Assembly: GCA_918807975.1 (NCBI GenBank)
Contig: OU964931.1
Coordinates: forward strand, 7,884,251-7,948,250
Reading direction: 5' to 3'
Length of the DNA: 64,000 bases
From: Aplidium turbinatum
Taxonomy: Eukaryota; Chordata; Ascidiacea; Aplousobranchia; Polyclinidae
Part shown: positions 35,117-45,608 of the stretch, piece by piece
How positions within the stretch are numbered: the first letter of the stretch is position 1
Layout of the letters: each line of letters opens with the position of its first letter
Notes under the pieces: model-generated
Databases searched by the model: none
Seen by the model: the letters and a program-made list of their open reading frames with translations, nothing else
Told to the model about the DNA's origin: nothing
Made by a program: the position numbers and the translations under genes

Positions 35117-35971
35117 CAGGGGCGTGCAACTGTTTATCGCAATGGGCCACAACGTACAATTATAATGATGCTGAGGGCCAGTCTATCGAAAAACACATGA
35201 ATTTAAACGAACAATTTATTTAATGGAAAAGTACACACAATCAAGTTACACATTGAGTGAGTGATTAATGAGATGTCTGATATCTTCTCTGTCCAGATAT
35301 CTTGCCAATGTCAGCTTTGACGGAAGAAGTGGCAACTCGAAGTTGACTTGACAAGTGCTCATTTGTCAGCTGATTCCTGCATTTTGTCTTGAACAGCTTT
35401 ATTTTTGAAAAGAACTGCTCACAGCAGTATGTGCTTCCGAAAAGAGAGATCATTTTTCTCGCGTGATTTTCTAGATTTGTGTAATTTCCGTACACGTAGC
35501 TTCTGTAAAAAGTAAGCAAATCATTTTCATTGTAGGCTCGTTTGAGATCGACGTTTGCTTGCAATTCTAGTATTTCTAATTGAAAGCTAGATGGAATATT
35601 CTCCACAATCAGGTCAAATGGATGAGCAAAAAGTTGAAAGTCGACATTGTGTTTTCGAAAATTTTCAAAGCGAGTTTCAAATGCCGAAGTTAACTTTTCA
35701 ACCATTCCAACATATTTTTCACAGTCTTGAATTTGAACGCTTCTACTTTCCAGAAAAGGAAAGTGAGTCAGGGATGCTTTGCTCAACTGAGATCGAAAGA
35801 GTTGTAGTTTTGCTTGAAATGAGGAAATATGTTAACAAATAACAACATCCTCCGATCTAACAGTGAAAAGTATTTAAAAATAATGGGCTACTTGATGAAG
35901 AATGTGAGGGCCACGTAAATGGATACCGCGGGCCGTGCTCTGGCCCGCGGGCCGTATGTTGCACGCCTCTG
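35117..35971 (-). mobile_element. hAT nested in the pogo-like element
   Basis: TIRs CAGGGGCGTGCAAC and GTTGCACGCCTCTG with perfect 8-bp duplications GCTTAAAG (35109-35116, 35972-35979). It encodes the C-terminal part of a transposase on the minus strand (35265-35786). Confidence 0.96.
35265..35786 (-). pseudogene. hAT transposase C-terminal half
   Basis: An open frame of 173 residues. It ends in a classic hAT dimerisation domain (HARKMISLFGSTYCCEQFFS, then FKTKCRNQLTNEHLSSQLRV). This type is close to the GTF2IRD2/EPM2AIP1-like and general transcription factor II-I repeat hAT proteins. The catalytic N-terminal half is absent, so the copy is not autonomous although this frame is intact. Confidence 0.85.
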
Positions 35972-36651
35972 GCTTAAAGTGACGTTATAAACGAACAAAA
36001 GACGTCTGGGGACTAATAAAGGGCGCTGTTACACGCAAATTGACGTTATAGGCGATGCTGTTGTAGCCGAACTACAATGTATGTAAAAGATAGGAATTCT
36101 GCCGGGACCGAGCGAAATGTGACGTTATAGGCGAATTGACGTTATAAACGAAGCCGTTATAGGCGAATTCTACTGTATCTAGGTTTTTATACCTTGTGAA
36201 GTCAATGAGACCATTCTTAAAATTGTTAAATTATCTGATAGACTATAAATTCAATATGGCAATCCAAGATGGCTGCCAAAACAATTAAAAATGTACAATA
36301 ACAATGTATTGTTTATTAAAAAACCCGGTAAATTTCTATCACAGGGATTTCTATATATATTTGGGTCATAGCATCTTTTCACAAATTGGGACTAGGTGGG
36401 CAAATTTTCAAAAAAGGGCACTTTTAGTGCGAGAGTTGTGTTAAAAAGGGCATTTTTCGCGCGTAAATGGTGGGAAAAGGGCATTTTTTCCCGAGCGTAA
36501 AACATGTAAGCTTAAAAATGTAGATTTTTCAGAAAAGTCGTGGGTAAAAAGGCATATTATACCTAGACTAAACTTTTGAGACCCATAATTGATTCTTTTG
36601 AGACCCATAATCAGATATTCATCCCCGTCCACAATATTTTGTAAATAATAA

Positions 36652-37518
36652 CCCAGCAAACATTGTACCTCGGCCCAACATAATGTGATAGTTGATAAAT
36701 TAGTGCTCCTCTGTTGACCCAACGTATCTTGCACCATTCGTCGCAGTTGGGCCAACTTATTTTAAAATCTTTGGGCCAACGTAAAAAAACTGAGGGGTTA
36801 CCGTAGTCATCATCATTAAGTTCCTTCCTCTCGTCGAGGGTTGGAGGCAATGAGACGCCAAGTTTCTCTGTTGTAAGATTTTTCTACTGCAGTTTTGTAG
36901 TTAAGTCCTGACCAGTCTTCAATATCATTAGTCCAAGTTCTTGGTGGTCTGCCCCTATTTCGTTTGCCTTTCATTTTTCCTTCTAGTAGTTGTCTTTGAA
37001 TAGAATTATTGCGAATCATGTGGCCAAAATATTTCATTTTCTTGATTTAATTGTTTGTAGAACTTCCATGTTGGTTTGTATTCTGGATAGTACATCTTTG
37101 TTTGTGATTTTATCCTTCCATGAAATTTTAAGCATTCTTCTATAAATCCACATTTCAAATGCCTCAAGTCGTTTAACCATCTGTGATGACAGTGTCCATG
37201 TTTCTGCATTGTAGAGTAACGTAGTCCATATATAGCATATAGTCCATATTACCGTAGTACGCCCGCAAATAATGACGTTGGCCCAACGTTCTGTACAACT
37301 GCACACCAACATTGGCAAGAACGACTTCCTAATTGTAAGTTTTTTTGCGTTTTCCTTGTCCCATTATAACTGTAAAAGGAATACCATGAAGCAAACTTAA
37401 ACAATTCTTCGAAGGTATCTTCAATTAAAATATTTCAAAAGTTGGCAAAACTACACTACCTTCAGCCAACCCGAACAACCGTCAGCCAACGTTGGGCCAA
37501 GGAAATATGTTTACTGGG
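36652..37518. mobile_element. MITE with CCCAGCAAACAT ends
   Basis: Left CCCAGCAAACATTGTAC and right AATATGTTTACTGGG are imperfect inverted repeats, and GGCCCAAC/GTTGGGCC words recur inside. A LINE fragment (36808-37248) has inserted in it. No transposase. Confidence 0.55.
36808..37248 (-). pseudogene. 5'-truncated LINE fragment
   Basis: Flanked by 10-bp duplications TTACCGTAGT (36798-36807, 37249-37258). Minus-strand reading gives the end of an RT ORF: LLYNAETWTLSSQMVKRLEA, then MLKISWKDKITN, MKYFGHMIRNNS and KGKRNRGRPPRTWTNDI, and it stops close to a short ATGATGA tail. It needs a frame change in the middle, so it is dead. The 441-bp length reflects 5' truncation on insertion. Confidence 0.88.
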
Positions 37519-38051
37519 AATGTAATAAAATTTAACCTAGCAACATTTAGTTCCAGAGGTCTCTTGTACTAAAGTAAACAGAAACAACTATGATAATAGC
37601 CAATGAAACACAACTGCTAAAATATTATAATGAGTTGAATCTTTGCAGAATTAGATGATTCTAAAGAGCTGGTATTTTATTTTGATGAAAATCAGGAAAC
37701 AAACTTCAGTAATTCAGACATTTAGAATCTCATACAAAGTTTGAGGTACTCACAACACAAATTGATAATTAATCTGCTTGAATGGAACATTAAGGATATT
37801 ATAAGTAAGGTCAAAGGTAGGCTCATAAGTTCTAAATGTATGCTCAAGCTTTCCATTTAGCTCAGTGGTTCCCAACCTGGGGGTAATTAACCCCGGGGGT
37901 AATTTGCTTATTTTTGGTGGGTAACAAGACCCGATTTGGAAACAGTGAATCAAGTGAAGGTTGTGAACTTTATAAAAGCGAAAGAATTGAACAGGCGTCT
38001 TCAAGGAACTGTACAAGAAGATGGGAGAAAGATACGAAGCATTACTGTACC

Positions 38052-38284
38052 CAGGACCGGATTTAGCTGATGGGGGGCCCGGGGCAATTTTAGATCGGGG
38101 GGCCCCCATGCAAAAAAAATTTTCGCGCCGCCGCCGCAGCACTGCACAGCATTTTGCAGGGACGTCAAAGGCTGAAAGAAAACAAATAACACAAAATCAC
38201 ATTTTTTCCACGTAGGGGGCTCTTTAAAAGTCGGGGGGCCCGGGGCACCTGCACCCTCTGCCCCTCCCCCTAAATCCGGGCCTG
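38052..38284. mobile_element. hAT MITE, GGGGCCC-rich family, copy 2
   Basis: Ends CAGGACCGGATTTAG and CTAAATCCGGGCCTG with perfect 8-bp duplications ACTGTACC (38044-38051, 38285-38292). Inverted relative to the copy at 9128-9396 and about 36 bp shorter. Confidence 0.95.
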
Positions 38285-38339
38285 ACTGTACCACACAGAA
38301 GTAGGCTACAATGGCTGTCTCGTTGCAAAGTAATAACCC

Positions 38340-39090
38340 GCCTGGTCGAACTTCGTAAGGCTGTCCATGTTTTTCTGATAGAAAAGAAGTCCGACTTGGC
38401 TGAATATTTCCCTAACCAACAGTGGATTTCCCAGCTGTGCTACCTGGCTGATATTTTTGGTGAATTCAACAAAGGCAATCTTTTAATTCAAGGCAAGAAT
38501 GTAACAGTGATCGACACCAAAGTAGCCGTAGCTGCATTTATCGCGAAGGTTAAATTGTGGAACAAGCAAGTTGGAAGAGGCACAGTGGTGCAGTTTCAGA
38601 CGCTTGACATCTACTTCGAAGGCAATGCTGGACTTGAGTTGACAGCGGCGTTGAAGGAGAACATAGCTGACCACTTAGGCCAGCAAGCCAAGAAGATGGA
38701 CATTGGCCAACTACTTTCCGAATTTGGACACGCCTAGTCTCCAATGTTGCACTGAGTCCTTCACATGTGATAACAGCCAGGTGGATGATGACGACTTTCC
38801 TGCCAAAGAAGAATTTAACACTCTTCGAATGAACGAAGCGTTGAAACTTGATTTCAAGGGGAAAGGCTTGGATTGGAACCCTTCTGGTTTGGCAGACTTC
38901 AGGACGCACCAACATTAGTGACACTGCATTAAATATCCTGACATCTTTTTCAACAACATATCGCTGTGAACAAAGGTTTTCAACTGTCTTGGAAATGAAG
39001 ACAAAGAAGCGCAATCGCCTGGATGTCAAAAGCGACACAAGAATCGCCCTCAGTAGCCTACCACAAAGCCAAGGATCACAAAGCTGGCGG
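38340..39090 (+). pseudogene. ZBED5/SCAND3-like hAT transposase remnant
   Basis: Forward frames give a KSDLAEYFPNQQWISQLCYL region, DIFGEFNKGNLLIQGKNVTV, a KVKLWNKQVGRG segment, then after frame changes ALNILTSFSTTYRCEQRFST and TKKRNRLDVKSDTRIALSSL. That is the C-terminal half of the ZBED5/FAM200/SCAND3-type hAT family, including the dimerisation domain. At least two frame changes make it a pseudogene. Confidence 0.85.
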
Positions 39091-39555
39091 CTGAAGTCCA
39101 GGTCCAACCTTCGCATTGAATGTTTACCACGCATCGTTATGTTTTATTCAGCATTGTATTGTATTTTGATTGTCATAGTTAGCCCTTTGAAATACATAGC
39201 AATAAACACTTTTGTTTTTGAAAATTGATCGTGGAGGTAATTGGCTCACTTCAGGGTGGAGATTAGGGTAACAGCCAAAAAAAGGTTGAGAACCACTGAT
39301 TTAGCTGTTCATTCTTCAACTTGGATCTAACTTAAACAAAAATTAGGTCTTAAAAATTGCCCATCTAGTTTCAAACTAGGGGGGCAAAGAAAGGGCTAGG
39401 GGGGCAAGCAAAGGGACTAGGTGGGCAATTGCCCACCTAGTTTATATGTGAAAAAATGCTATGATTTGGGTTAACTGAGCAGGCATAAAGAGCTCATACG
39501 ATGTGGTCATGTAGACTCTTGACATAATCAGCGTAAAGAAAGCAAATGGATCAAG

Positions 39556-40866
39556 TATTACTAATGCTCATCGCTGTCACTCTCGATGTCATCGTCTGTA
39601 ATTATGTGATTGCTGTATGGACACATGAACCAGTTTGGCATGGTCCACATCCAGCATGGTATGGTAGCACATATCTCCGGCAACTACAGTGAGGTGAACA
39701 CGATTTGCAATTGCAGTGATTATTTTCAGTAGGTTGTCCGGGGCAGCTTTCATGTCCGTCATGATTGGAACCATCTGATTATTGTCTACTTTTCATCCCC
39801 AGTCTAGAGCATCCATACCATCGTCAGTAGCCTACTCATCCTGACCATAATCTGGTAGTAAACTCTGAGGCAGTGGAATTTGGTAAAGGATGATGTAGGT
39901 GGCAAACGTTCAGGGTGAACAAAGGATTTGGCTGTTTTAATTTTCTTGACCAATGTATTGTATCGCTGTCACGCTGTGTTTCTAGGTTACTACTGCCATC
40001 GTTGCCAAACATAACGGTCATAGCTTTGTTTCCAAGATCCTTAATGATGTGGTCTGTCTGATTTGGGAGAATAAAGAAATTTGCACATTCTTTGATTATT
40101 GGTTGACATTTCACTAGTTTCTTGAAAGCGTCTTCTTCCCGATACCAAATATCCTTGACGTTGAATCACAACCGGTGAATGCATGAATGAAGAGGAGCTG
40201 TAAGCATAATTATGTCTAGTCCGATGATTGCTTTGAGTTTGTTGATGTCGTGTATCTTGGTTGCGTAAGCCTTTTCGGAGCGGAAGTAGAGGTCTTTAAT
40301 GTCTGGGTCAGTGTAAGCATAGCGTAGTATCAATATTAAAACGTCCGTGTCTTCACCAATTAAAGTCGTACTATGTCGATGAGGGCTGTCCATCTGCCGT
40401 CTTAACGATGTCAACATGTTCATCACCTGGAGCGTTCATCACATTGCAGCTTCTATTCCTCAGTTGAGCAGAAATTAATCCTTCCTTGTTGGAAGCTCGA
40501 GGCAAGAACTGCTCCTTCTTTCCAATGAACTTGGTGTCTACAGTAAAGTGAACAACCGGGTGGACGTTCATGCCGCGTCTTTGATGGGTATTGTCTTTGA
40601 TAGACGGACCACCATATCCATCAAAGACCACCGTTGCTAAGCGATAATGACGAATGGTAAAATCTGCATACGACTGTGCAATAGACCCATAACTGTCTCC
40701 AGTTTCAATGGCACTCGATGCAACAAGAACCCTCCATCAAGGACGTAGTGATCGGTTTTCGAGGCAGATTCTTTCACTACTTCATAATCGGCTGATATCA
40801 CACTGCTGGCATGTTCTGTGATAGCAGTAGCTATTTGAGGCTTATCTTCTGCAAGAAACAGGGTCT
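39556..40866 (-). pseudogene. CXC-tailed nuclease-like repeat protein, second remnant
   Basis: Minus-strand pieces in order: ITEHASSVISADYEVVKESA, then SKTDHYVLDGG, VVFDGYGGPSIKDNTHQRRG, NVHPVVHF, TTLIGEDTDVLILILRYAY, KDLYFRSEKAYATKIHDINK, then KECANFFILPNQTD and a Cys-rich end (CNCKSC ... CSCRR). EDTD within a hydrophobic strand suggests a PIN/FEN1-like acidic cluster, and the tail a CXC (tesmin/TSO1-like) domain. Several stops and shifts. It lies head-to-head with the better kept copy at 40876. Confidence 0.7.
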
Positions 40867-40875
40867 GGATGTTAC

Positions 40876-41907
40876 GTGGCTGTCACAAGTAATACTCGTC
40901 TTCCTCTCAACTGGTCTGAGTTTTTGGGAAATGATTGCAACAAAACTGCGTTATATCAACTGGTTCAACAAGCTGTGATAACTTCAGTCGATCCAAACTT
41001 GTTTACGATTGTTGTAACATCGTTAGATACAGCTGTCAACAATCAAACATTGGACATGTCTGAGGTTTCCCCATGTGATCACGAAGAGGCAGACACCCGT
41101 ATGTATCTCCATGTGAAATATGGAAAATCCGATGCCATAGTCAAAACAGTAGATACTGATGTAGTAATTATTGCAATTTCGTGTTTTGACAAGTTAGAAA
41201 TCTGTAAACTATGGGTTGAATTTGGAGTTGGAGAAAAAACTCGCTTCATTCCAATCCATGATATTGTTTCATCTTCACCTCAATCTCCGATGATTTTACC
41301 TTTGTTTTATGCTATCACAATCTGTGATACTGTTTCGTCTTTGGAAAAAAAGGCTTGGGATTGTTGGATGCTTAATCTTACCGCAATGTGTGGCTTATTT
41401 AACTCTCTGAATTTCTCAAGCTCACCTAGTTCTATAAATGACATACAAAAGTATGTCATAGCTCTTTATGGCAATGGTCCTACTATCACGAATGTAGACG
41501 AATGCCGTTATATGATGTTTGCCAATGGTTGCACTATTGAAAAGCTGCCACCAACGTCAGCTGCTCTGATGCAACATACACGCAGAGCGATACATCAAGC
41601 TGAAATACGGAAATCAAGCCTCGTAAATGTTCAGCAACTACCTTCTCCTTTAGCTTGGGGTTGGAAACATAATGATGCAAATCAGCTTGTTCCGTTTTGT
41701 CAGTGTACTTGTGGCTCTCGATGTTCCTGTAAGAAAAAATCCATAAAATGCACAAGTCTTTGTTCATGCGAGTACGAAACATGCAATTCGACCACAAAAT
41801 ATCCAATCCTCTCTGATGTTTCATCTTCAATCCACGTTGACGTTTCATCTCCAATCCACACTGATCATTCAAGAAATGCTTTTGACTTTCTAAACTCTAT
41901 CTTGTAA
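40876..41907 (+). pseudogene. CXC-tailed nuclease-like repeat protein, open copy
   Basis: A 343-residue open frame that opens at a GTG, so the true 5' end is missing or in another exon. Visible: HEEADTRMYLHVKYGKSDAI (about 69-88), VDTDVVIIAISCF (about 93-105), a PLFYAITICDTVSS segment where relatives read GCDTVSS followed by GKGKK, then PPTSAALMQHTRRAIHQAEI, SPLAWGWK and a cysteine tail (CQCTCGSRCSCKKKSIKCTS). The layout suggests an acidic nuclease-like fold followed by a CXC DNA-binding tail. The family is common in invertebrate genomes as repeats; its biochemical role is not established to my knowledge. Divergence at the GCDT motif argues this copy is decaying. Confidence 0.65.
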
Positions 41908-42782
41908 CTTGAAAAAACTTGTCGTACACGAATTTTTTTAACATCAAATTACGTATGGTAGAAATTTAACATCGAAAACCGCTAGTTTTTTCATCTTGAA
42001 TTAACAGTGTTAAGACTCTGACATTGCATCATCTGGGGTCGTGTATTAATTTGATTTGTAGATCATAATTAGGCCTACATATTATTTTAAATTTTAAAGT
42101 GGCATGACCAAAAGGGAAATTCACCCCTGGTAGCTCTCCCGTGATTTTGGTAGACCTAATATCCGCCATTTTGTCGAAAATGACTTTTTTGCATTTTTCG
42201 ACGTTTAAAGACTTCATGCATCTCCTGACAAAAATTTGTGCCCCAATGTAGTATGGTTTTCGAGATAATTGGTGGGTAAAACCTAACATATTCTAATCTG
42301 TGCAAGAATAATTTTCTGAAACCTAACATATTCATCTACTCCAATCACGTAACAGGATATCGTCACGTGACAGCCATAATTTCAGAAGCAATTGCAGCAG
42401 GCTATTTCACAACATCTTACATCTCTTGAGTTGCATGAAGCGGATTTAAAAGCGTTTGATAAAGTAGATTGGGCGAAAATGTTGTCAAGCACTAAGTAAG
42501 CTTAATTATGTAGGCTAGCCTAAAAATGTCCATCCGAACACACTAGCTTTCCTTTTCATTAAATGCCGTATCATTTACGTCTCGCCGATCAGTTTCATTT
42601 TTCGTAGCCTACTGGTGTACTGATGGCTTAGTTGACTTTACGGTACGCTAAATAACTTAGCTTGCATATGATTATTAAGATTTTAAAGCAGAGGCCCGGG
42701 AGTGCGCTGCTCAGTGTGTTTGGTCATTTTTAATCAACCGTCCCAGATGCTGTGTAGCTAATGAGCCAATGTAGTACGGTAG
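41908..42782. other. Interior of large element; inverted block
   Basis: No gene seen. About 42105-42180 (CTCTCCCGTGATTT, AATATCCGCCATTTT) is inverted relative to about 44335-44400, so the sequence between may be one further nested unit. Unassigned otherwise. Confidence 0.45.
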
Positions 42783-42790
42783 CCTTAAAT

Positions 42791-43131
42791 CAGGGGTGAC
42801 AAACCTTTTTGCGGTCGCGGGCCAACTTAGCGCTTATCAAAATTTTATGATGTCATAGATTGGAATCGACCAAAAATACAAGGTAAAGTTGGTAAATAAT
42901 GTTTTCACAACTTTGCCTATTATAGCTTTCCTATTTTCCAATTTTAAAGTTTGATAGTTAGTGTTTAGGGCAAGAAAATAGCAAAGGAAAGGTGTACCAG
43001 TGAATGCATCAAACAGCTTTGAGATGTCTTTTATCTTTAATGAATGAGCGATTGTCAAATCGTTTTCCGAGCCTCATAAAACTCTTTGACGGGCCGCATG
43101 CGGCCCGGGGGCGGCAGGTTCGTCACCTCTG
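42791..43131. mobile_element. hAT MITE
   Basis: TIRs CAGGGGTGACAAACC and GGTTCGTCACCTCTG, flanked by perfect 8-bp duplications CCTTAAAT (42783-42790, 43132-43139). 341 bp, non-coding, with GGGCCGC/GCGGCCC subterminal words. Confidence 0.96.
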
Positions 43132-43219
43132 CCTTAAATGAAGGCATGGTCATTAAGTAGGCTACCAGCAACTAATTTTGAGTCGGCGATAGCCTTTAAC
43201 CTAGCAGGCTTCTGTGATA

Positions 43220-43906
43220 CAGTAGAATTCGCCTATAACGGCTTCGTTTATGACGTCAATTCGCCTATTACGTCACATTTCGCTCGGTCCCGGCAGAATT
43301 CCTATCTTTTACGTACATTGTAGTTCGGCTACAACAGCATCGCCTATAACGTCAATTCGCATGTAACAGCACTCTTTATTGGTCCCCAGACGTCTTTTGT
43401 TCGTTTATAACGTCACTTTAAGCCATCACCTTCACCACGAACGGTCAGTCTTTTAATCCAGTTAGCGCTGCTGCTTTTAAAATGTCTTTCCTTTATTTTG
43501 CTACGTCGTTCGCAGCAGGGACTTTAATTAACTGAATTACCTTTTTTCCCGCGTGAAAAACTATCACGAGTCAAAAGCAGCTCTACAGCTGACCTTTAAA
43601 CAACTCAAAGCAACAGTTGTACGTACAGTACTGTATAAACTAATTAACTTTTTTTTCCCGCGTGAAAAACTATCACGTGGCATAATTTTTCACAATCTTA
43701 CGCAATAAAGAAAAGATAATGTCTGAGTTTGAAGCAGGATGCAATCCAAAACTAAAAAAAAGCGAAAGCACAACTTTGAAAATGTCGATGATTAATCAAA
43801 AGACAGTTTTGGAATAGTTTGCGGTAGTTCGTCTATAACGTCAATTCGGCTATAACGTCAGTTTTTGCAAATCCCCTAGAGGTGCCGTTGTAGGCGAATT
43901 CTACTG
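43220..43906. mobile_element. Pogo/Tigger-like non-autonomous element, copy 2
   Basis: TIRs CAGTAGAATTCGCCTATAAC and GTAGGCGAATTCTACTG between TA dinucleotides (43218-43219, 43907-43908). Reverse-oriented relative to 34466-36175 and without its hAT. 687 bp, no transposase. Confidence 0.92.
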
Positions 43907-43908
43907 TA

Positions 43909-44600
43909 TCAGCAAAGTCATCTAGATATTACAGTGACGAAATGATACACAGTTCTGGGAGAAATCCAGAGGCTTACCGGTACTTTAGGTTTGATCTAGG
44001 CTTACAAAGCAAACATAATGTGGTCAAAGCCAACATTTATCTTATATGAGGCTTTATCATACAAAAACATAGCACTAAATAAGCCAATAAAGCGGTTAAA
44101 ATCAACATCGAGAGTATTTATTAGGTTTTATCATACAAACCTAATACTTTTTTTATAATTAGTTATCTGGCAAAACCAAATATACGCCATGTTTTAATAA
44201 ACAAACAAAAACTTGGCTCAAATTTAATTCTTAAAAATTTTGTTTGGTTGTCCACTCCAGCCTTCCAAAAGTCAACTTCGAGTGTTTTATCTTTGTAATT
44301 TTACAGCCATAAACACAAAAAGTTGTTTATCTCGAAAACTTGAAAATGGCGGATATTAGGTTATGACAAATCACGGGAGAGCTGCTCTTCTGGTTATTCC
44401 CTTGATGACGTCGTTATTACGTCATACTGTACTGGAATTATTGTTATTGCTTGCAATTGTAAAATTTTAAGCTTTTGCAAAACTTATAATGAGAGTATTT
44501 GATCGCTTTTTTCGGAATAAACTTACCTTTGGTTCCTGAATTTGAAGTTGTCTAGTTTTAATAATGTAATGATGACGTCATAAAAGATGCAATCATGACG
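43909..44600. other. Interior of large element, no gene
   Basis: AT-rich. Apart from the inverted block at 44335-44400 noted above and several GACGTCA words I see nothing. Confidence 0.45.
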
Positions 44601-44800
44601 AAACTACTTTTAGGAATTGTAAAATGGTTTTAGTAACCGGTACTCCAACTAAAACCAACAGCAAACGACCAAAATAGGTTAAAAAAGCAAAAAAAATATG
44701 TGATGACGACACAATGACGTCATCAATCAAATTATTTTGTGTTTATTTTGTCTCACTTATTTGTATGTGCTTTTTAAGTTAAAATATACAAAAATCAAAT

Positions 44801-44965
44801 AAATCAAATGTAGTTATTACTATCTGAAGCCTTTACAAATTGTTTCACCTAACGGATCATCAGAAGGTCTTATTCAAATAGAATCTATTTGAATAAGACC
44901 TTCTGATGATCCGTTAGGTGAAACAATTTGTAAAGGCTTCAGATAGTAATAACTACATTTGATTT
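44801..44965. ncRNA. Perfect 165-bp palindrome with hammerhead-like core on both strands
   Basis: Two 81-bp arms are exact inverted copies around a 3-base loop (44882-44884). Plus strand 44899-44936 has CTGATGA, a short stem II (CC/GG, GTTA loop), GAAAC, loop AATTT, then GTA. The bases before CTGATGA (CCTT) pair with those after GTA (AAGG), as in a minimal type I hammerhead cut after GUA. The minus strand has the same at 44830-44867. Weak points: stem II has only two pairs and the usual G10.1-C11.1 pair is a T-T mismatch. It interrupts the right TIR of the large element. Confidence 0.55.
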
Positions 44966-45608
44966 AATTCGCTCTGCTTTGCCTTTTTGCTTGGCATTGA
45001 GCACTTTTTGTAGTATTAATAGTTTTCATTGTTTCAAAAATCAAATATGTAATTGCACAAAAATGACGTAAAAAGAGCTGAAACGTGATTTCTAAAGAAA
45101 TCCCCGATTTGGGGGTGATCACGTGACCCAAAAAGTTGTGGCACCCACTAAAACCAAAGTTGGGTTGATCAACTGCAAAAATATGCAAAAAAACAACGTG
45201 TAACACGTTTAGCCTAAAGATTCCCCTAAGGGCCTGCACTACCAAGCCAACATTAATTTCCTTAAACTACAATATTCACAACGAGGTCCTTAGCAACCGG
45301 TTTCCACACACGAAAGGCATTGTGGGTAGAAAAATCAATAAATGAAAAAGGGGCGCCTTTCACCAGGCAAAATAATGCACAATAAACTAATTGGCGTTTC
45401 TTACAATAGAAGGGGTTTTGGAAAAAAAGGACTGGATAAGGTGGTAGCTGAGGCGGAACACTACTAAATGTAATTGAAAGTGTAATTGAGCCAAAATTTT
45501 AGCAAATTACAATTACCCAGAATGAAAATGCCTCAATTACATTACAATTACATGAAAAACTGTAATTAATTACATCAATTACAATTGATCCAACTCTGGA
45601 CTGTCGTG

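Larger units (their letters stand above)
34466..36175. mobile_element. Pogo/Tigger-like non-autonomous element, copy 1
   Basis: TIRs CAGTAGAATTCGCCTATAAC and its complement at the right end, with TA on both sides (34464-34465, 36176-36177). Without the hAT at 35117-35971 it is about 850 bp and has no transposase. GACGTTATAG/CTATAACGTC words recur throughout. A second copy in reverse orientation is at 43220-43906. Confidence 0.92.
37863..39298 (+). mobile_element. hAT (CAGTGGTTCCCAACC type)
   Basis: TIRs CAGTGGTTCCCAACC and GGTTGAGAACCACTG with perfect 8-bp duplications ATTTAGCT (37855-37862, 39299-39306). It carries transposase fragments (38340-39090) and a nested MITE (38052-38284). Confidence 0.96.
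36357..39473. mobile_element. Possible TIR element holding a MITE and a hAT
   Basis: TTTGGGTCATAGCATCTTTT... ACTAGGTGGGCAA at 36357-36407 reappears inverted at about 39415-39473 (TTGCCCACCTAGT ... ATGCTATGATTTGGG). Between them lie a MITE (36652-37518) and a hAT (37863-39298). It could be one element or two related ends; target duplications are not clear. Confidence 0.4.
33542..45243. mobile_element. Large long-TIR DNA element, heavily interrupted
   Basis: Starts TAGTGCAGGCCCTTAGGGG and ends CCCCTAAGGGCCTGCACTA, flanked on both sides by CCA (a possible 3-bp target duplication). The inverted similarity extends inward about 400 bp on the left (to about 33940) and about 640 bp on the right (from about 44600, interrupted by a palindrome). 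Inside are a tandem repeat, pogo-like and hAT elements, a LINE scrap and two CXC-tailed nuclease-like genes (39556-41907). A 3-bp duplication with an XPG/FEN1-like gene would fit the Academ superfamily, but I see no helicase or transposase, so this is a guess. Confidence 0.6.
33376..45598. mobile_element. Small TIR element (TTGGATCAATTACATTAATT family) split by 11.7 kb
   Basis: Left arm 33376-33541 begins CAGAGTTGGATCAATTACA; right arm 45244-45598 ends ACAATTGATCCAACTCTG. Flanks GTGTCGTG and CTGTCGTG (33368-33375, 45601-45608) match at seven of eight bases, so both arms belong to one insertion. A copy without the central insert starts at 63732. The arms alone total about 520 bp, with no coding capacity. 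Confidence 0.8.

Noticed and set aside
33542-45243. Polinton (Maverick) as identity of the large long-TIR element
   Set aside because: No polymerase B, integrase, ATPase or capsid-type gene is visible, and the flanks do not show a 6-bp duplication.
33542-45243. CACTA transposon as identity of the large element
   Set aside because: The ends read TAGTG...CACTA, the reverse of the CACTA...TAGTG order of that superfamily.
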